Both the position numbers and the translations under genes were made by a program. Below are positions 27,496 through 36,797 of a stretch of DNA of 45,969 bases, one piece after another. Position 1 is the stretch's first letter, and the number at the start of each line of letters is the position of its first letter. The notes below the pieces were generated by a model. That model saw only the letters and a list, made by a program, of their open reading frames with translations. It did no database searches and was not told the DNA's origin. Origin of the DNA: Candidatus Omnitrophota bacterium (GTDB lineage Bacteria > Omnitrophota > Gorgyraeia > Gygaellales > Profunditerraquicolaceae); the NCBI GenBank assembly GCA_030693145.1, contig JAUYBI010000074.1:1-45969 (forward strand). The letters are read 5' to 3'.

Positions 27496-29055
27496 ATGAT
27501 AATAAGACAAGAGGAAATTAATAATTTAAAATATTCTGAAAAAGAAATTCAGGGATGTATTAACCTGCTTAAGGATTTAGTTGCCGATACCGAGCAGTTG
27601 GTTTTTTTAACCAGAGAGCAGAGAATTGAGTTGATTACGGTTACCGGGCAACTCTCCCGGCCGGACCGGAATGAAATAAGAAAACGTAAAAAAGACTGCC
27701 AGCGCGTTAAAAAACAAAAAATTGATCATTATCAGCGGGTTATTCGGGCCTCTACCGGTATCCGCAGTGCCCGTCAGGCAGCGGTATTTTCTGCGCCCCG
27801 GCAGATTACCGGTACAGAAGTTAATTTAGGGCTCAAGCAGCCCGAATTGATCACTCCCCGGGCTTGTTATATCTGTAAGAGTGAATTTAAGCGGTTGCAT
27901 TTTTTTTACGATGCTTTGTGCCCGCGTTGCGCGGATTTTAATTATCAAAAACGATTTCAAACCACTTCACTTGACGGCCAGATTGCTTTGATTACCGGTT
28001 CCCGTTTAAAGATCGGTTACCAGGCGGCGTTGATGCTGCTGCGCGCGGGGGCCCAGGTTATTGCCACTACGCGTTTTCCGGTAGATTCTGCTTTACGCTA
28101 TTCTAGCGAACCTGATTTTGCAAACTGGAGCCAGCGGTTACATATTTATGGGTTAGATTTGCGTCATACGCCGAGTGTGGAAATTTTCTGTAATTTTGTT
28201 AGTCAGAAGTATAAGCGTTTGGATATATTGATTAATAATGCGGCTCAGACAGTGAGGCGGCCGCCGGGATTCTACGCGCATTTGATGGAAAATGAAAATA
28301 TAAAATTCCAGGATTTGACGGAGGCAACGCGCCTGTTATTGGGATCTTTCCAGGAGTGCAAGAAAAAACTCCTGGCTATTTCCAGTAATCATTCGGGGGC
28401 CGATTTAGCGCTTCCGATCGCCTGGAACCAAAAAGCCCCGGGAGTGGGCCTTTTCGCGTCGGCAAAACTCTCTCAGGTTCCTTATGCCTATGACCATACT
28501 TTGCCGGCAGATAATGTTTTTCCCCAGGGCAAATTGGATGCGGATTCTCAACAGGTAGATTTGCGTCAAACCAACAGCTGGCGGCTTTGCCTGGGCCAAA
28601 TACCCACCGCGGAGATGATTGAGATCCAGCTGGTGAATGCGATTGCGCCTTTTGTGCTCTGCAATAAATTATCTGCCATGATGAAACGTCAAAACACCGG
28701 GCAAAAGCACATTGTGAATGTATCGGCGATGGAAGGGAAGTTTGCCCGTTATATTAAAACTGAACGCCATCCGCATACCAATATGGCTAAAGCGGCTTTG
28801 AACATGTTAACCCATACTAGCGCCAGCGATCTGGCTAAAAGCGGAATTTTTATGAATTCTGTGGATACCGGATGGGTGACGGACGAAGATCCGGCTGCTC
28901 TTTCTATGCGTAAACAAGCCAGGCACGATTTTCAGCCCCCTTTAGACATTATAGACGGGGCAGCCAGGGTGTGCGATCCGTTTTTTGACGGGATCATTAC
29001 CGGCAAGCATTGGTGCGGCAAGTTTCTAAAAGATTATTTTCCGGTTGCCTGGTAA
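27496..29055 (+). CDS. SDR-family oxidoreductase with N-terminal helical region and CxxC pairs
   Basis: CYICKSEF...[60 protein letters not shown]. Confidence 0.8.
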   Translation: MIIRQEEINNLKYSEKEIQGCINLLKDLVADTEQLVFLTREQRIELITVTGQLSRPDRNEIRKRKKDCQRVKKQKIDHYQRVIRASTGIRSARQAAVFSAPRQITGTEVNLGLKQPELITPRACYICKSEFKRLHFFYDALCPRCADFNYQKRFQTTSLDGQIALITGSRLKIGYQAALMLLRAGAQVIATTRFPVDSALRYSSEPDFANWSQRLHIYGLDLRHTPSVEIFCNFVSQKYKRLDILINNAAQTVRRPPGFYAHLMENENIKFQDLTEATRLLLGSFQECKKKLLAISSNHSGADLALPIAWNQKAPGVGLFASAKLSQVPYAYDHTLPADNVFPQGKLDADSQQVDLRQTNSWRLCLGQIPTAEMIEIQLVNAIAPFVLCNKLSAMMKRQNTGQKHIVNVSAMEGKFARYIKTERHPHTNMAKAALNMLTHTSASDLAKSGIFMNSVDTGWVTDEDPAALSMRKQARHDFQPPLDIIDGAARVCDPFFDGIITGKHWCGKFLKDYFPVAW

Positions 29056-29097
29056 ATCTGTTTCGGAGTTATTAAAAAAAGAGTAAAATCTAAGACA

Positions 29098-29208
29098 TTA
29101 TAATAAACCCTGTGGACTTTTATCAATTACAGTAGGGTGGGTTTAAACCCACCCTACTATTGTTAATAAGCCGTAGGGGAGGTTTAAACCTCCCCTACTA
29201 TTGAAAGT
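29098..29208. repeat. GTTTAAAC palindromic elements, locus R5 (both arm classes)
   Basis: cagtagggtgggtttaaacccaccctacta (29130-29159) and gtaggggaggtttaaacctcccctac (29173-29198). Confidence 0.95.
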
Positions 29209-29396
29209 CAACTGTTTATCCGCAAAAACCTTTAAAATAGGACATTCTTATTTGCTAACGCACTGATCTAAAATATCCTTGATATAATCGGATATTGTGT
29301 ATATAATCATAAGTCATTATTAGTCTTTATTTATTAAATATAAGAAGCGAATCTTTCCGTATCTTTTAGATCAATTTGTTATAAGAAGGAAAATTA

Positions 29397-30479
29397 ATGA
29401 ATACTGAATTTAAAGATTTATACATAGGTGATTTGAAGATCCAGCTGCCGATTATTCAGGGTGGTATGGGTGTGCGCGTATCAAATTCATCTTTGGTTTC
29501 TGCGGTATCCAATGAAGGGGCCTTAGGTGTGATTGCGGCCGTGGGCTTGGGAGAGGAAGTCGAAATTAAGGAACTGAGTTATCCGGAACGTTCTCGTGTA
29601 TCTTTTACGCAGAGTATCCGGCAGACCCGCCAGAAAACTAAAAATCCATTCGGCGTGAATATTATGTGTGTTTTGACTAACTATGAGGATCTGGTTAATG
29701 TCGCGCAGAATGAATCCGTAGATGTGATTATTTCCGGAGCGGGATTACCACTGAGGCTGCCGGTTTTAATTAAAAATACCAAAACTAAATTAATCCCGAT
29801 AGTTTCATCAGCGCGGGCAGCCAGTATTATTTGCAGCACTTGGCAAAGAAGATACAAGCGCCTTCCGGATGCTTTGATTGTGGAAGGGCCTTTGGCCGGA
29901 GGGCATTTAGGGTATAGCCTTGCCGAGCTTGAGGATAAAGAAAACTTTTCTTTAGAGAATATTCTGGCGAAAGTTGTAAGCGTTGCGCAGGGGTTTCGAA
30001 ATGGCTCAACCAAAATTCCGGTGATTGCCGCCGGCGGTATTTTTGACGGTAAAGATATTGCTAAATTTATACGCTTAGGCGCAAGCGGCGTGCAAATGGG
30101 CACGCGCTTTGTTTGTACGCATGAATGCGATGTTGCCCAGGAATATAAAGAAGCGTATCTGGCGGCTAAGCAGGAGGATATTGTCGTTATTCAGAGTCCG
30201 GTCGGGCTGCCGGGCAGAGTTATCCGTAATGAGTTTGTTAAGCGCATAATGCAGGGCGCGCGTATTGATTTTGATTGCCAGTATCGTTGTTTGTATACCT
30301 GTGATCCGAAGAAGGTAAACTATTGTATTGCCAAAGCGCTGCTGAATGCCTCTCGGGGGCAGATGGAAAAAGGTTTTGCGATGTGCGGAAGCAGTGCCTA
30401 TCGCATCCAAAAAATAATTTCGGTAAAAGAATTAATTTCTGAGTTGGTGGCCCAAGCGCGAGCTAGTTTACGTACTTGA
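29397..30479 (+). CDS. Nitronate monooxygenase / 2-nitropropane dioxygenase family
   Basis: PIIQGGMGVRVSNSSLVSAVSNEGALGVIAAVGLG; VIVEGPLAGGHLG; IAAGGIFDGKDIAKFIRLGASGVQMGTRFV. Confidence 0.93.
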   Translation: MNTEFKDLYIGDLKIQLPIIQGGMGVRVSNSSLVSAVSNEGALGVIAAVGLGEEVEIKELSYPERSRVSFTQSIRQTRQKTKNPFGVNIMCVLTNYEDLVNVAQNESVDVIISGAGLPLRLPVLIKNTKTKLIPIVSSARAASIICSTWQRRYKRLPDALIVEGPLAGGHLGYSLAELEDKENFSLENILAKVVSVAQGFRNGSTKIPVIAAGGIFDGKDIAKFIRLGASGVQMGTRFVCTHECDVAQEYKEAYLAAKQEDIVVIQSPVGLPGRVIRNEFVKRIMQGARIDFDCQYRCLYTCDPKKVNYCIAKALLNASRGQMEKGFAMCGSSAYRIQKIISVKELISELVAQARASLRT

Positions 30480-30949
30480 AGTTTAAATTTAAAAAAATCC
30501 TCGTTAAGCTTATCCGGCAGAATAACAGCCCGCGGGAGATTGCCTTAGGCGCCGGGATCGGGGCTTTTATATCTGTGCTTCCGGTTTACGGCCTGCATAC
30601 CGTTTTAGTGGTCCTGGCGGCAATTATCGTGAGGCCGGCGAATAAAATAGCTATTTTTCTAGGCACTAATCTTTCCCTTCCTCCGACCATCCCTTTTATC
30701 ACCTGGGCCGCTTACGAGATTGGCAGGTTCATCTTAAAAAAAGGCCTGCCGCTTTTAGGTTGGGGATTTTTTAAAAATTTGACTTTTCAGAAAATAACCA
30801 GTTTTTATCAGCCTTTATTTTTAGGTAGTTTGATCCTGGGCGTTGTTTGCGCCATAGTCGTTTATGGCCTTACTTTTTTTGTAGTTAAGAAGGTAAAAGA
30901 GAGAAAGAATTATGCCCGGGGAAGTAAAAATAAGGAAATTCGAAGTTAA
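30476..30949 (+). CDS. DUF2062 membrane protein (TTG start)
   Basis: SPREIALGAGIGAFISVLPVYGLHTVLV...NLSLPPTIPFITWAAYEIGRF; overlaps upstream stop. Confidence 0.85.
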   Translation: MKFKFKKILVKLIRQNNSPREIALGAGIGAFISVLPVYGLHTVLVVLAAIIVRPANKIAIFLGTNLSLPPTIPFITWAAYEIGRFILKKGLPLLGWGFFKNLTFQKITSFYQPLFLGSLILGVVCAIVVYGLTFFVVKKVKERKNYARGSKNKEIRS

Positions 30950-31559
30950 AGATAGAGCCGCGGTCAGGCAAATCGCCTATGATACCGCGTTAATGGGGAA
31001 GCCTGCCGGATTATTTTTTCAAGGCCAGGAAACGATCAGTGACGCCTTCAGCCTGTATTTTACGGATTATGAACCAGGTTCCTGTTTTGTGGCAGAAATT
31101 AACGATTCCATTGTAGGTTATCTTAGCGGTGCAAAAAAGAAGATTGCGGCCGAAGCAATATTTAACGGCCGGATTGCCCTGCCCTTATTGCTTAAGGCTT
31201 TAAAAAGCGGGATTTTTTTAAGCATAAAAAACATCCGTTTTATTTCTAGCTGCCTAATTGATCTGTTTAAGAATGGGATGCATACTCCGGATTTTAAGCA
31301 AGCCTATCCGGCTACTTTTCACCTGAATATTAAAGACGGTTTCCGGGGGCGAAAGATCGGCGTCCGGTTAATTCATGCCTATTTAGATTATCTTAAAATA
31401 GAAAAGATCCCCGGAGTGCATTTAGCCACCATGTCTGAGCAGGCGGCTAATTTCTTTTTATCTTTGGGGTTTCAGCAATTATATAAAGGAAAACGCTCTT
31501 ACTTCAGGCATATTTTGCATCGGGATGTCCCGCTTTATATTTTTGGTAAACGATTATAG
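30912..31559 (+). CDS. GNAT-family N-acetyltransferase
   Basis: FHLNIKDGFRGRKIGVRLIHAYLDYLK acetyl-CoA binding motif. Confidence 0.82.
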   Translation: MPGEVKIRKFEVKDRAAVRQIAYDTALMGKPAGLFFQGQETISDAFSLYFTDYEPGSCFVAEINDSIVGYLSGAKKKIAAEAIFNGRIALPLLLKALKSGIFLSIKNIRFISSCLIDLFKNGMHTPDFKQAYPATFHLNIKDGFRGRKIGVRLIHAYLDYLKIEKIPGVHLATMSEQAANFFLSLGFQQLYKGKRSYFRHILHRDVPLYIFGKRL

Positions 31560-31613
31560 AAAATAAAAGGGACCGTTTCTATTTTTAAAATAAAAGGGAC
31601 CGTTTCTATTTTT
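31560..31613. repeat. Two tandem 27-bp units aaaataaaagggaccgtttctattttt
   Basis: Two identical consecutive copies (31560-31586, 31587-31613) directly after the GNAT stop codon. Confidence 0.95.
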
Positions 31614-31615
31614 TA

Positions 31616-31665
31616 TTAACAATAGTAGGGTGGGTTTAAACCCACCCTACTGTAATTGATCAGAG
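31616..31665. repeat. GTTTAAAC palindromic element, locus R6
   Basis: agtagggtgggtttaaacccaccctact at 31624-31651. Confidence 0.95.
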
Positions 31666-31678
31666 TTTATTTTAAATC

Positions 31679-32809
31679 ATGAAAGTTTTAACGCAATTTG
31701 AAAGAAAGCCTCTTTTATTTGCCGATCCGGAATTTATCATTTCTTGTACGGATCCGGCTTTATTTAAATCCAGTTTTGAGGAGATGGAGGCGGCGCTTAG
31801 CCAGGGCTACTATTTAGCCGGGTTTTTATCTTATGAAGCAGGATATTATTTTGAAGAAAAATTATATCAGGATAAGCAGTATGATTTTCCGCTTATTTAT
31901 TTAGGCGCGTATAAGAATGCCCGGAAGGATAGGTTTACTCAAACCTCCCCGGGCTATCGCCTGGAAAACCTGCGCTTAAATATTACTCTAGAACAATATT
32001 CTTTAAATATAAATACAATTCGTGATTATATTGCCAAAGGGGATGTCTATCAGATTACTTATTGCCTCAAGCTGCTTTTTGATTTTTACGGCGAGCCGCT
32101 AGCTCTGTATTCTCAGCTTTTAAAGGAGCAGCCAGTGCCGTATCCGGCCTATATTCAAACCGATGAATTCCAGATTCTTTCTTTGTCTCCGGAGTTATTT
32201 ATTAAGAAAAATTCTACGCATCTGGTAACTAAGCCGATGAAAGGCACCTGGCCGCGGGGAGAGAGTGTATTTTCGGATCTCATCGCGCCGCTGCGCCTTA
32301 AGTATGACCGTAAGAACAGGGCGGAAAATGTAATGATTGCCGATCTTTTAAGAAATGATTTAGGAAGGCTGGGAGCCAATATTAAGGCGCCCACGCTTTT
32401 TGAAGTAGCCAGATATAAAACTCTTTGCCAGATGACTTCTACTGTCACGGCTAAGGTTAAGGAGGATATTTCGATTTATAAGCTTTTTTCCGCGGTTTTC
32501 CCTTCCGGATCGGTTACCGGAGCTCCGAAGATCCGCGCCATGGGAATTATTAATCAGCTGGAGAAAGAGCAGCGTAAGATTTACACTGGAGCGATCGGCT
32601 TCATTACTCCGGATAAAGATATGTTTTTTAATATTCCGATTCGCACGCTTTTAATTAAAGGCTTGCCTGACCGGCAGGCAGGAAAGCCTGCAGAGATGGG
32701 GATTGGCGGGGGGATAGTTTGGGATTCGACTCCAGCCGGCGAGTGGAATGAGGGGTTGCTTAAGGCTAAGTTTCTTACAGATCTTGCAAAGATGCCTTTT
32801 AAGCTCTAA
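31679..32809 (+). CDS. pabB: Aminodeoxychorismate synthase component I
   Basis: GDVYQITYCLKLLF, TKPMKGTWPRG, VMIADLLRNDLGR, FPSGSVTGAPKIRAM, GIGGGIVWDSTPAGEWNE. Confidence 0.94.
   Translation: MKVLTQFERKPLLFADPEFIISCTDPALFKSSFEEMEAALSQGYYLAGFLSYEAGYYFEEKLYQDKQYDFPLIYLGAYKNARKDRFTQTSPGYRLENLRLNITLEQYSLNINTIRDYIAKGDVYQITYCLKLLFDFYGEPLALYSQLLKEQPVPYPAYIQTDEFQILSLSPELFIKKNSTHLVTKPMKGTWPRGESVFSDLIAPLRLKYDRKNRAENVMIADLLRNDLGRLGANIKAPTLFEVARYKTLCQMTSTVTAKVKEDISIYKLFSAVFPSGSVTGAPKIRAMGIINQLEKEQRKIYTGAIGFITPDKDMFFNIPIRTLLIKGLPDRQAGKPAEMGIGGGIVWDSTPAGEWNEGLLKAKFLTDLAKMPFKL
32663..32688. repeat. Short palindromic element in frame inside pabB
   Basis: ttgcctgaccggcaggcaggaaagcc encodes LPDRQAGK(A); similar to the 33086-33107 copy. 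Confidence 0.6.
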
Positions 32810-32951
32810 GGACTTTTATCAATTACAGTAGGGTGGGTTTAAACCCTGATTAACAATAGTAGGGTGGGTTTAAACCTTGATTAACAATAGTAGGGTGGGT
32901 TTAAACCCACCCTACTATTGAAAGCCAACAAGGTTTGTTACACTGTCCTGA
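32810..32951. repeat. GTTTAAAC palindromic element, locus R7 (two half units plus a perfect 36-bp palindrome)
   Basis: Half units ...acagtagggtgggtttaaaccctgattaacaatagtagggtgggtttaaaccttgatt, then caatagtagggtgggtttaaacccaccctactattg (32885-32920). Confidence 0.95.
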
Positions 32952-32983
32952 ACTGAAAAAGATTTTAAAAAGATTTTAATTGT

Positions 32984-33011
32984 TTGACAAACCGGATTAA
33001 AGGAGTATAAT
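32984..33011 (+). promoter_or_regulatory. Strong sigma70-type promoter upstream of the zinc-finger/helicase pair
   Basis: TTGACA (32984-32989), 16-nt spacer, TATAAT (33006-33011). Confidence 0.75.
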
Positions 33012-33033
33012 GTTTTAAAGATTAGAGATTTTT

Positions 33034-33074
33034 AAGCCGCCAAGGAAATACAACTAACCTTTGTGGCTTTTTTT
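33034..33074 (+). terminator. Early intrinsic-terminator-like hairpin (putative attenuator)
   Basis: aagccgccaagg ... cctttgtggctt followed by a T run, about 20 nt after the predicted start site. Confidence 0.6.
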
Positions 33075-33085
33075 ATGGTTTTTTA

Positions 33086-33107
33086 GCCTGCTTGATCGGC
33101 AGGCAGG
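33086..33107. repeat. Short palindrome gcctgcttgatcggcaggcagg
   Basis: GCCTGC-TTGATCG-GCAGGC stem-loop, similar to the pabB copy. Confidence 0.6.
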
Positions 33108-33110
33108 GAG

Positions 33111-33269
33111 GTGGCTATCAAAAAAGTAAAAACTTCACTTAAGGGCAGGAAATGCAAATTTTCGCATTGTAAACATGTTTTAAGTATTTATAACCATGAG
33201 TTATATTGCCATGTCCATCTTGGTTTATTGGCTTATGATGATAAATCTAAGGCGATGAAAGCAGCATGA
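33111..33269 (+). CDS. 52-aa small zinc-finger-like protein (GTG start)
   Basis: Not in the ORF track; MAIKKVKTSLKGRKCKFSHCKHVLSIYNHELYCHVHLGLLAYDDKSKAMKAA*; C-x4-C...C-x-H; stop overlaps helicase ATG (ATGA). Confidence 0.6.
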   Translation: MAIKKVKTSLKGRKCKFSHCKHVLSIYNHELYCHVHLGLLAYDDKSKAMKAA

Positions 33270-34558
33270 CGAATAAACCGGTAATCACAAATAATATTGC
33301 TCCGGTAACGCAGAATTTTTATGGCTTGGGTATTGCTCCCAAGATCCTGGATATTCTAGAGCGGATGAAGTTTAAGGTTCCTACGCCTATTCAGCTAAAG
33401 GCGATTCCTCTGGCTTTGGAAGGAAAGGATATCGTGGGGATTGCGCAGACCGGAACCGGTAAAACGCATTCCTTTGCTATTCCCATGGTTCAGCGCCTGG
33501 TGCAGAAAAAAGGTATCGGGTTAGTCCTGGCTCCTACACGAGAATTGGCGATTCAGATTGATGAAGCTTTTCAGGAAATCGCGCGTGCTTTTGGCATGCG
33601 CACTGCCTGTTTGATTGGCGGGGCGCCGATGCCGCCTCAGGTGCAGGCTTTGCGCCGGGATCCCCAAATTGTGATTGCCACACCCGGAAGATTGATTGAT
33701 CATATGTCACAGTGGAACTTTCTGCCGGATAGCGTCGTTATGCTTGTTCTGGATGAAGCGGACCGTATGTTGGATATGGGGTTTGCTCCGCAAATCGATA
33801 AAATTTTACGTTTCCTGCCTCGCGATAGACAAACCATGCTTTTCTCGGCGACTATGCCTAAAGAGATCATGAATATCGCCACTAAGTATATGAAATTACC
33901 TTTGAGCGTGGAGATTGCTCCTTCCGGTACTACCGTGGAGAAGGTGACTCAGGAATTGTTTATTGTTAAGAAAGAAGCTAAAACGCAGTTACTTAAAAAA
34001 CTTCTGGGCCAATACCACGGCTCAGTATTATTATTTTCACGCACTAAGCATAATGCCAAAAAAATTGTCCGCTCAATCAGGGATATGGGGCATTCCGCTT
34101 CCGAAATACATTCTAACCGTTCTCTTGCCCAGCGCCGGGATGCCTTAGAAGGTTTTAAGGCCGGCAAATATCGGGTGCTGGTAGCTACGGATATTGCTTC
34201 CCGCGGTATTGACGTAACCGGAATTGAGCTGGTGCTTAATTATGATTTGCCTGAAGATGCGGAAAATTATGTGCACCGTATCGGCCGCACTGCCCGCGCC
34301 GTGCATAAGGGGCATGCGATTTCTTTTGCTACTCCGGATCAGGGCCATGATGTGCGGGATATTGAAAAACTTATTAAAGCCACTTTGCCGGTTTCAAAAC
34401 ACGCGGAGCTTACTCTGGATAAATTCGGTGAAGCTAGCCATCAATCTGGCCGGTCTCCGGCTCGTCAATCCAGTCATGGGCATTCTAGGCCTGGGCAATC
34501 TAGTCATGGCCAGGCTAAAAAACCTTTTAAATACCCCAAACCCAAGTTTTATCGCTAG
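33266..34558 (+). CDS. DEAD-box RNA helicase
   Basis: AQTGTGKT, PTRELAIQ, LDEADRMLDMGF, SATMP, HRIGRTAR; Gln/Ser/His-rich C-terminus. Confidence 0.96.
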   Translation: MTNKPVITNNIAPVTQNFYGLGIAPKILDILERMKFKVPTPIQLKAIPLALEGKDIVGIAQTGTGKTHSFAIPMVQRLVQKKGIGLVLAPTRELAIQIDEAFQEIARAFGMRTACLIGGAPMPPQVQALRRDPQIVIATPGRLIDHMSQWNFLPDSVVMLVLDEADRMLDMGFAPQIDKILRFLPRDRQTMLFSATMPKEIMNIATKYMKLPLSVEIAPSGTTVEKVTQELFIVKKEAKTQLLKKLLGQYHGSVLLFSRTKHNAKKIVRSIRDMGHSASEIHSNRSLAQRRDALEGFKAGKYRVLVATDIASRGIDVTGIELVLNYDLPEDAENYVHRIGRTARAVHKGHAISFATPDQGHDVRDIEKLIKATLPVSKHAELTLDKFGEASHQSGRSPARQSSHGHSRPGQSSHGQAKKPFKYPKPKFYR

Positions 34559-34577
34559 TAAATATAAAGACCCCCTC

Positions 34578-34790
34578 TACTACAATAGTAGGGTGGGTTT
34601 AAACCCACCCTACTATTGTAGTATGGTTTAAACCCACCCTACTATTGTAGTATGGTTTAAACCCACCCTACTATTGTAGGGGTTTAAATCCACGTTACTA
34701 TTGTAGGGGTTTAAATCCACGTTACTATTGTAGGGGTTTAAATCCACGTTACTATTGTAGGGGTTTAAACCCACCCTACTGAAAGTCAGC
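34578..34790. repeat. GTTTAAAC palindromic element, locus R8, with a tandem array of half units
   Basis: 46-bp perfect palindrome 34578-34623, then 29- and 27-bp half units including three ggggtttaaatccacgttactattgta units at 34679-34759. Confidence 0.95.
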
Positions 34791-34860
34791 AGAGTTTAAT
34801 ATAATGGTTTTTTAAAGTTATCCCTTGTTTTTTTATCCTTCCGTTTTATAATAATTAGCA

Positions 34861-36072
34861 ATGAATAATCAGAAAAAATCCGCATTTAAACTAATTTTAC
34901 TTTTTGGGTTAGTCAGCCTTTTCGGAGATATGGTTTATGAAGGGGCGCGCTCCGTCAATGGACCGTATCTTAAAACGCTCGGCGCTAATGCGGCAATCGT
35001 GGGCCTGGTTGCCGGTTTGGCCGAATTCTTAGGCTATGCCGTGCGTTTGGCTGCGGGATATTTTGCGGATAAGACTAAGGCTTATTGGCTGTTTACTTTT
35101 TTAGGTTACGGATTACTGGTCAGCGTGCCTCTGCTTGCGCTTACCGGTATCTGGCAGGTGGCGGTTGTTTTCATTATTATAGAAAGATTAGGCAAGGCTT
35201 TACGCAGCCCGGCTAAAGATACCATTCTTTCACAGGCCACTAAACAAGTAGGCACGGGAATTGGTTTCGCCATCGCCGAAGTGCTGGATCAGATCGGCGC
35301 GATTAGTGGGCCGCTAATCTTTTCTATACTTTTTGTGGTTATCGGTAAAGGGGATAGGTCTCTGGCGGATTATCAGCACGGATACGCTTTGCTTTGGATT
35401 CCTTTGGTTTTAGTTTTGGTTTGTATTTTCTTTGCGCATCGGGCTGTTCCTCATCCTGAAGTTTTAGAAACTTCGGCAGCTAAGCCTTTGGAATCAGATA
35501 AATTAAGCAAAGTTTTTTGGATCTATACGGCTTTTACTTTTGTGACTACTTTGGGTTTTGCTAATTTTGCCTTAATCGGTTTTCATTTTAAAGCCAGGCA
35601 TGTGTTGACGGACGCGCAGATTCCTTTGTTTTACGCTTTAGCCATGGGGGTGGATGCGGCAGCGGCCCTGGCGATTGGTAAAACTTATGATATTTTTAAG
35701 GCTAAGCGCGGTAATGAGAAGGCGGGTTTAATTACCTTAATTGCCATTCCTGTTTTTTCATTATTAATACCGGGGTTAGTTTTTTCTACAAAATTTTCAT
35801 GGGTGCTGGCCGGGGTAATTATCTGGGGTATTGTGATGGGTTGTCATGAAACCGTGATGAAGTCGGCGATTGCGGACCTGACTCCCTTAAAGAAACGGGG
35901 GACAGGTTATGGAATATTTAATGCGGCTTATGGCCTGGCGATTTTTATTGGCAGTGCGATCACGGGGTTGCTTTATGAATACTCTATATCTACCGTTATA
36001 ATTATGAGCGTGGTTATCGAAATAGCGGCGATCCCGGTATTTTTTATCATGCGTAAGGAGGCTTTAAAATAA
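34861..36072 (+). CDS. MFS transporter
   Basis: 12-TM pattern, FGDMVYEGARSVNGPYLKTLGA, ERLGKALRSPAKDTILS. Confidence 0.88.
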   Translation: MNNQKKSAFKLILLFGLVSLFGDMVYEGARSVNGPYLKTLGANAAIVGLVAGLAEFLGYAVRLAAGYFADKTKAYWLFTFLGYGLLVSVPLLALTGIWQVAVVFIIIERLGKALRSPAKDTILSQATKQVGTGIGFAIAEVLDQIGAISGPLIFSILFVVIGKGDRSLADYQHGYALLWIPLVLVLVCIFFAHRAVPHPEVLETSAAKPLESDKLSKVFWIYTAFTFVTTLGFANFALIGFHFKARHVLTDAQIPLFYALAMGVDAAAALAIGKTYDIFKAKRGNEKAGLITLIAIPVFSLLIPGLVFSTKFSWVLAGVIIWGIVMGCHETVMKSAIADLTPLKKRGTGYGIFNAAYGLAIFIGSAITGLLYEYSISTVIIMSVVIEIAAIPVFFIMRKEALK

Positions 36073-36073
36073 T

Positions 36074-36745
36074 ATGCATATACCTGATGGATATTTAGGG
36101 CCGGCGACCTGTGGAGTTTTTTACGCGGTTATGTTGCCGATTTGGACAGCCGCTGCAAAAATTGTTAAGCGAACCTTAAATGCAAAACAAGTTCCGATGC
36201 TGGCTATTGGCGCGGCGTTTAGTTTTGTGATTATGATGTTGAATATTCCTATTCCCGGAGGAACAACCGGTCATGCCGTAGGTGCTGTTTTAGTGGCGAT
36301 ACTGTTAGGCCCTTGGGCAGCTTGTATTGCCATTACCGTGGCGCTGGTAATTCAGGCGTTATTATTTGGCGATGGAGGGATCACTGCTATCGGAGCCAAC
36401 TGTTTTAATATGGCATTTGTAATGCCGTTTACCGGCTATTATATTTATAAAGCGATAAGTTATAAAGCTCCTGTAGGCTCAAAAAGAAGAGTGGTTGCCG
36501 CCGGAATTGCCGGATATGTAGCGCTGAATATTGCCGCCGGGTTAACTGGCCTGGAATTTGGATTGCAGCCGTTACTGCATCATACCGCAACTGGCCAGGC
36601 GTTGTATTGTCCTTATGGATTAAAGGTGGCGGTGCCGGTGATGCTGGGTGAGCATCTTTTAATATTTGGATGGGTGGAAGCAATTGTTACGGCATTGGTA
36701 ATAAAATATTTACAAAAAAATTCTCCGGAGCTATTAATCGGGTAG
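36074..36745 (+). CDS. cbiM: Energy-coupling factor Co/Ni transporter S component CbiM
   Basis: MHIPDGYL N-terminus, GGTTGHAVGAVLVAILLGPWAACI, GDGGITAIGANCFNMAFV. Confidence 0.95.
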   Translation: MHIPDGYLGPATCGVFYAVMLPIWTAAAKIVKRTLNAKQVPMLAIGAAFSFVIMMLNIPIPGGTTGHAVGAVLVAILLGPWAACIAITVALVIQALLFGDGGITAIGANCFNMAFVMPFTGYYIYKAISYKAPVGSKRRVVAAGIAGYVALNIAAGLTGLEFGLQPLLHHTATGQALYCPYGLKVAVPVMLGEHLLIFGWVEAIVTALVIKYLQKNSPELLIG

Positions 36746-36753
36746 TATCAATT

Positions 36754-36785
36754 ACCGTAGGGGAGGTTTAAACCTCCCCTACGGT
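36754..36785. repeat. GTTTAAAC palindromic element, locus R9 (GGGGAGG class)
   Basis: accgtaggggaggtttaaacctcccctacggt, perfect 32-bp palindrome. Confidence 0.95.
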
Positions 36786-36797
36786 TGAAGGTGAATA

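Noticed and set aside
34224-34631. + strand ORF of 135 aa overlapping the helicase C-terminus
   Set aside because: Out of frame with the clear DEAD-box CDS and runs into the repeat array.
34578-34790. CRISPR-like array of 27-29 bp repeats
   Set aside because: Units are contiguous with no unique spacers and derive from the local palindrome; no cas genes in the window.
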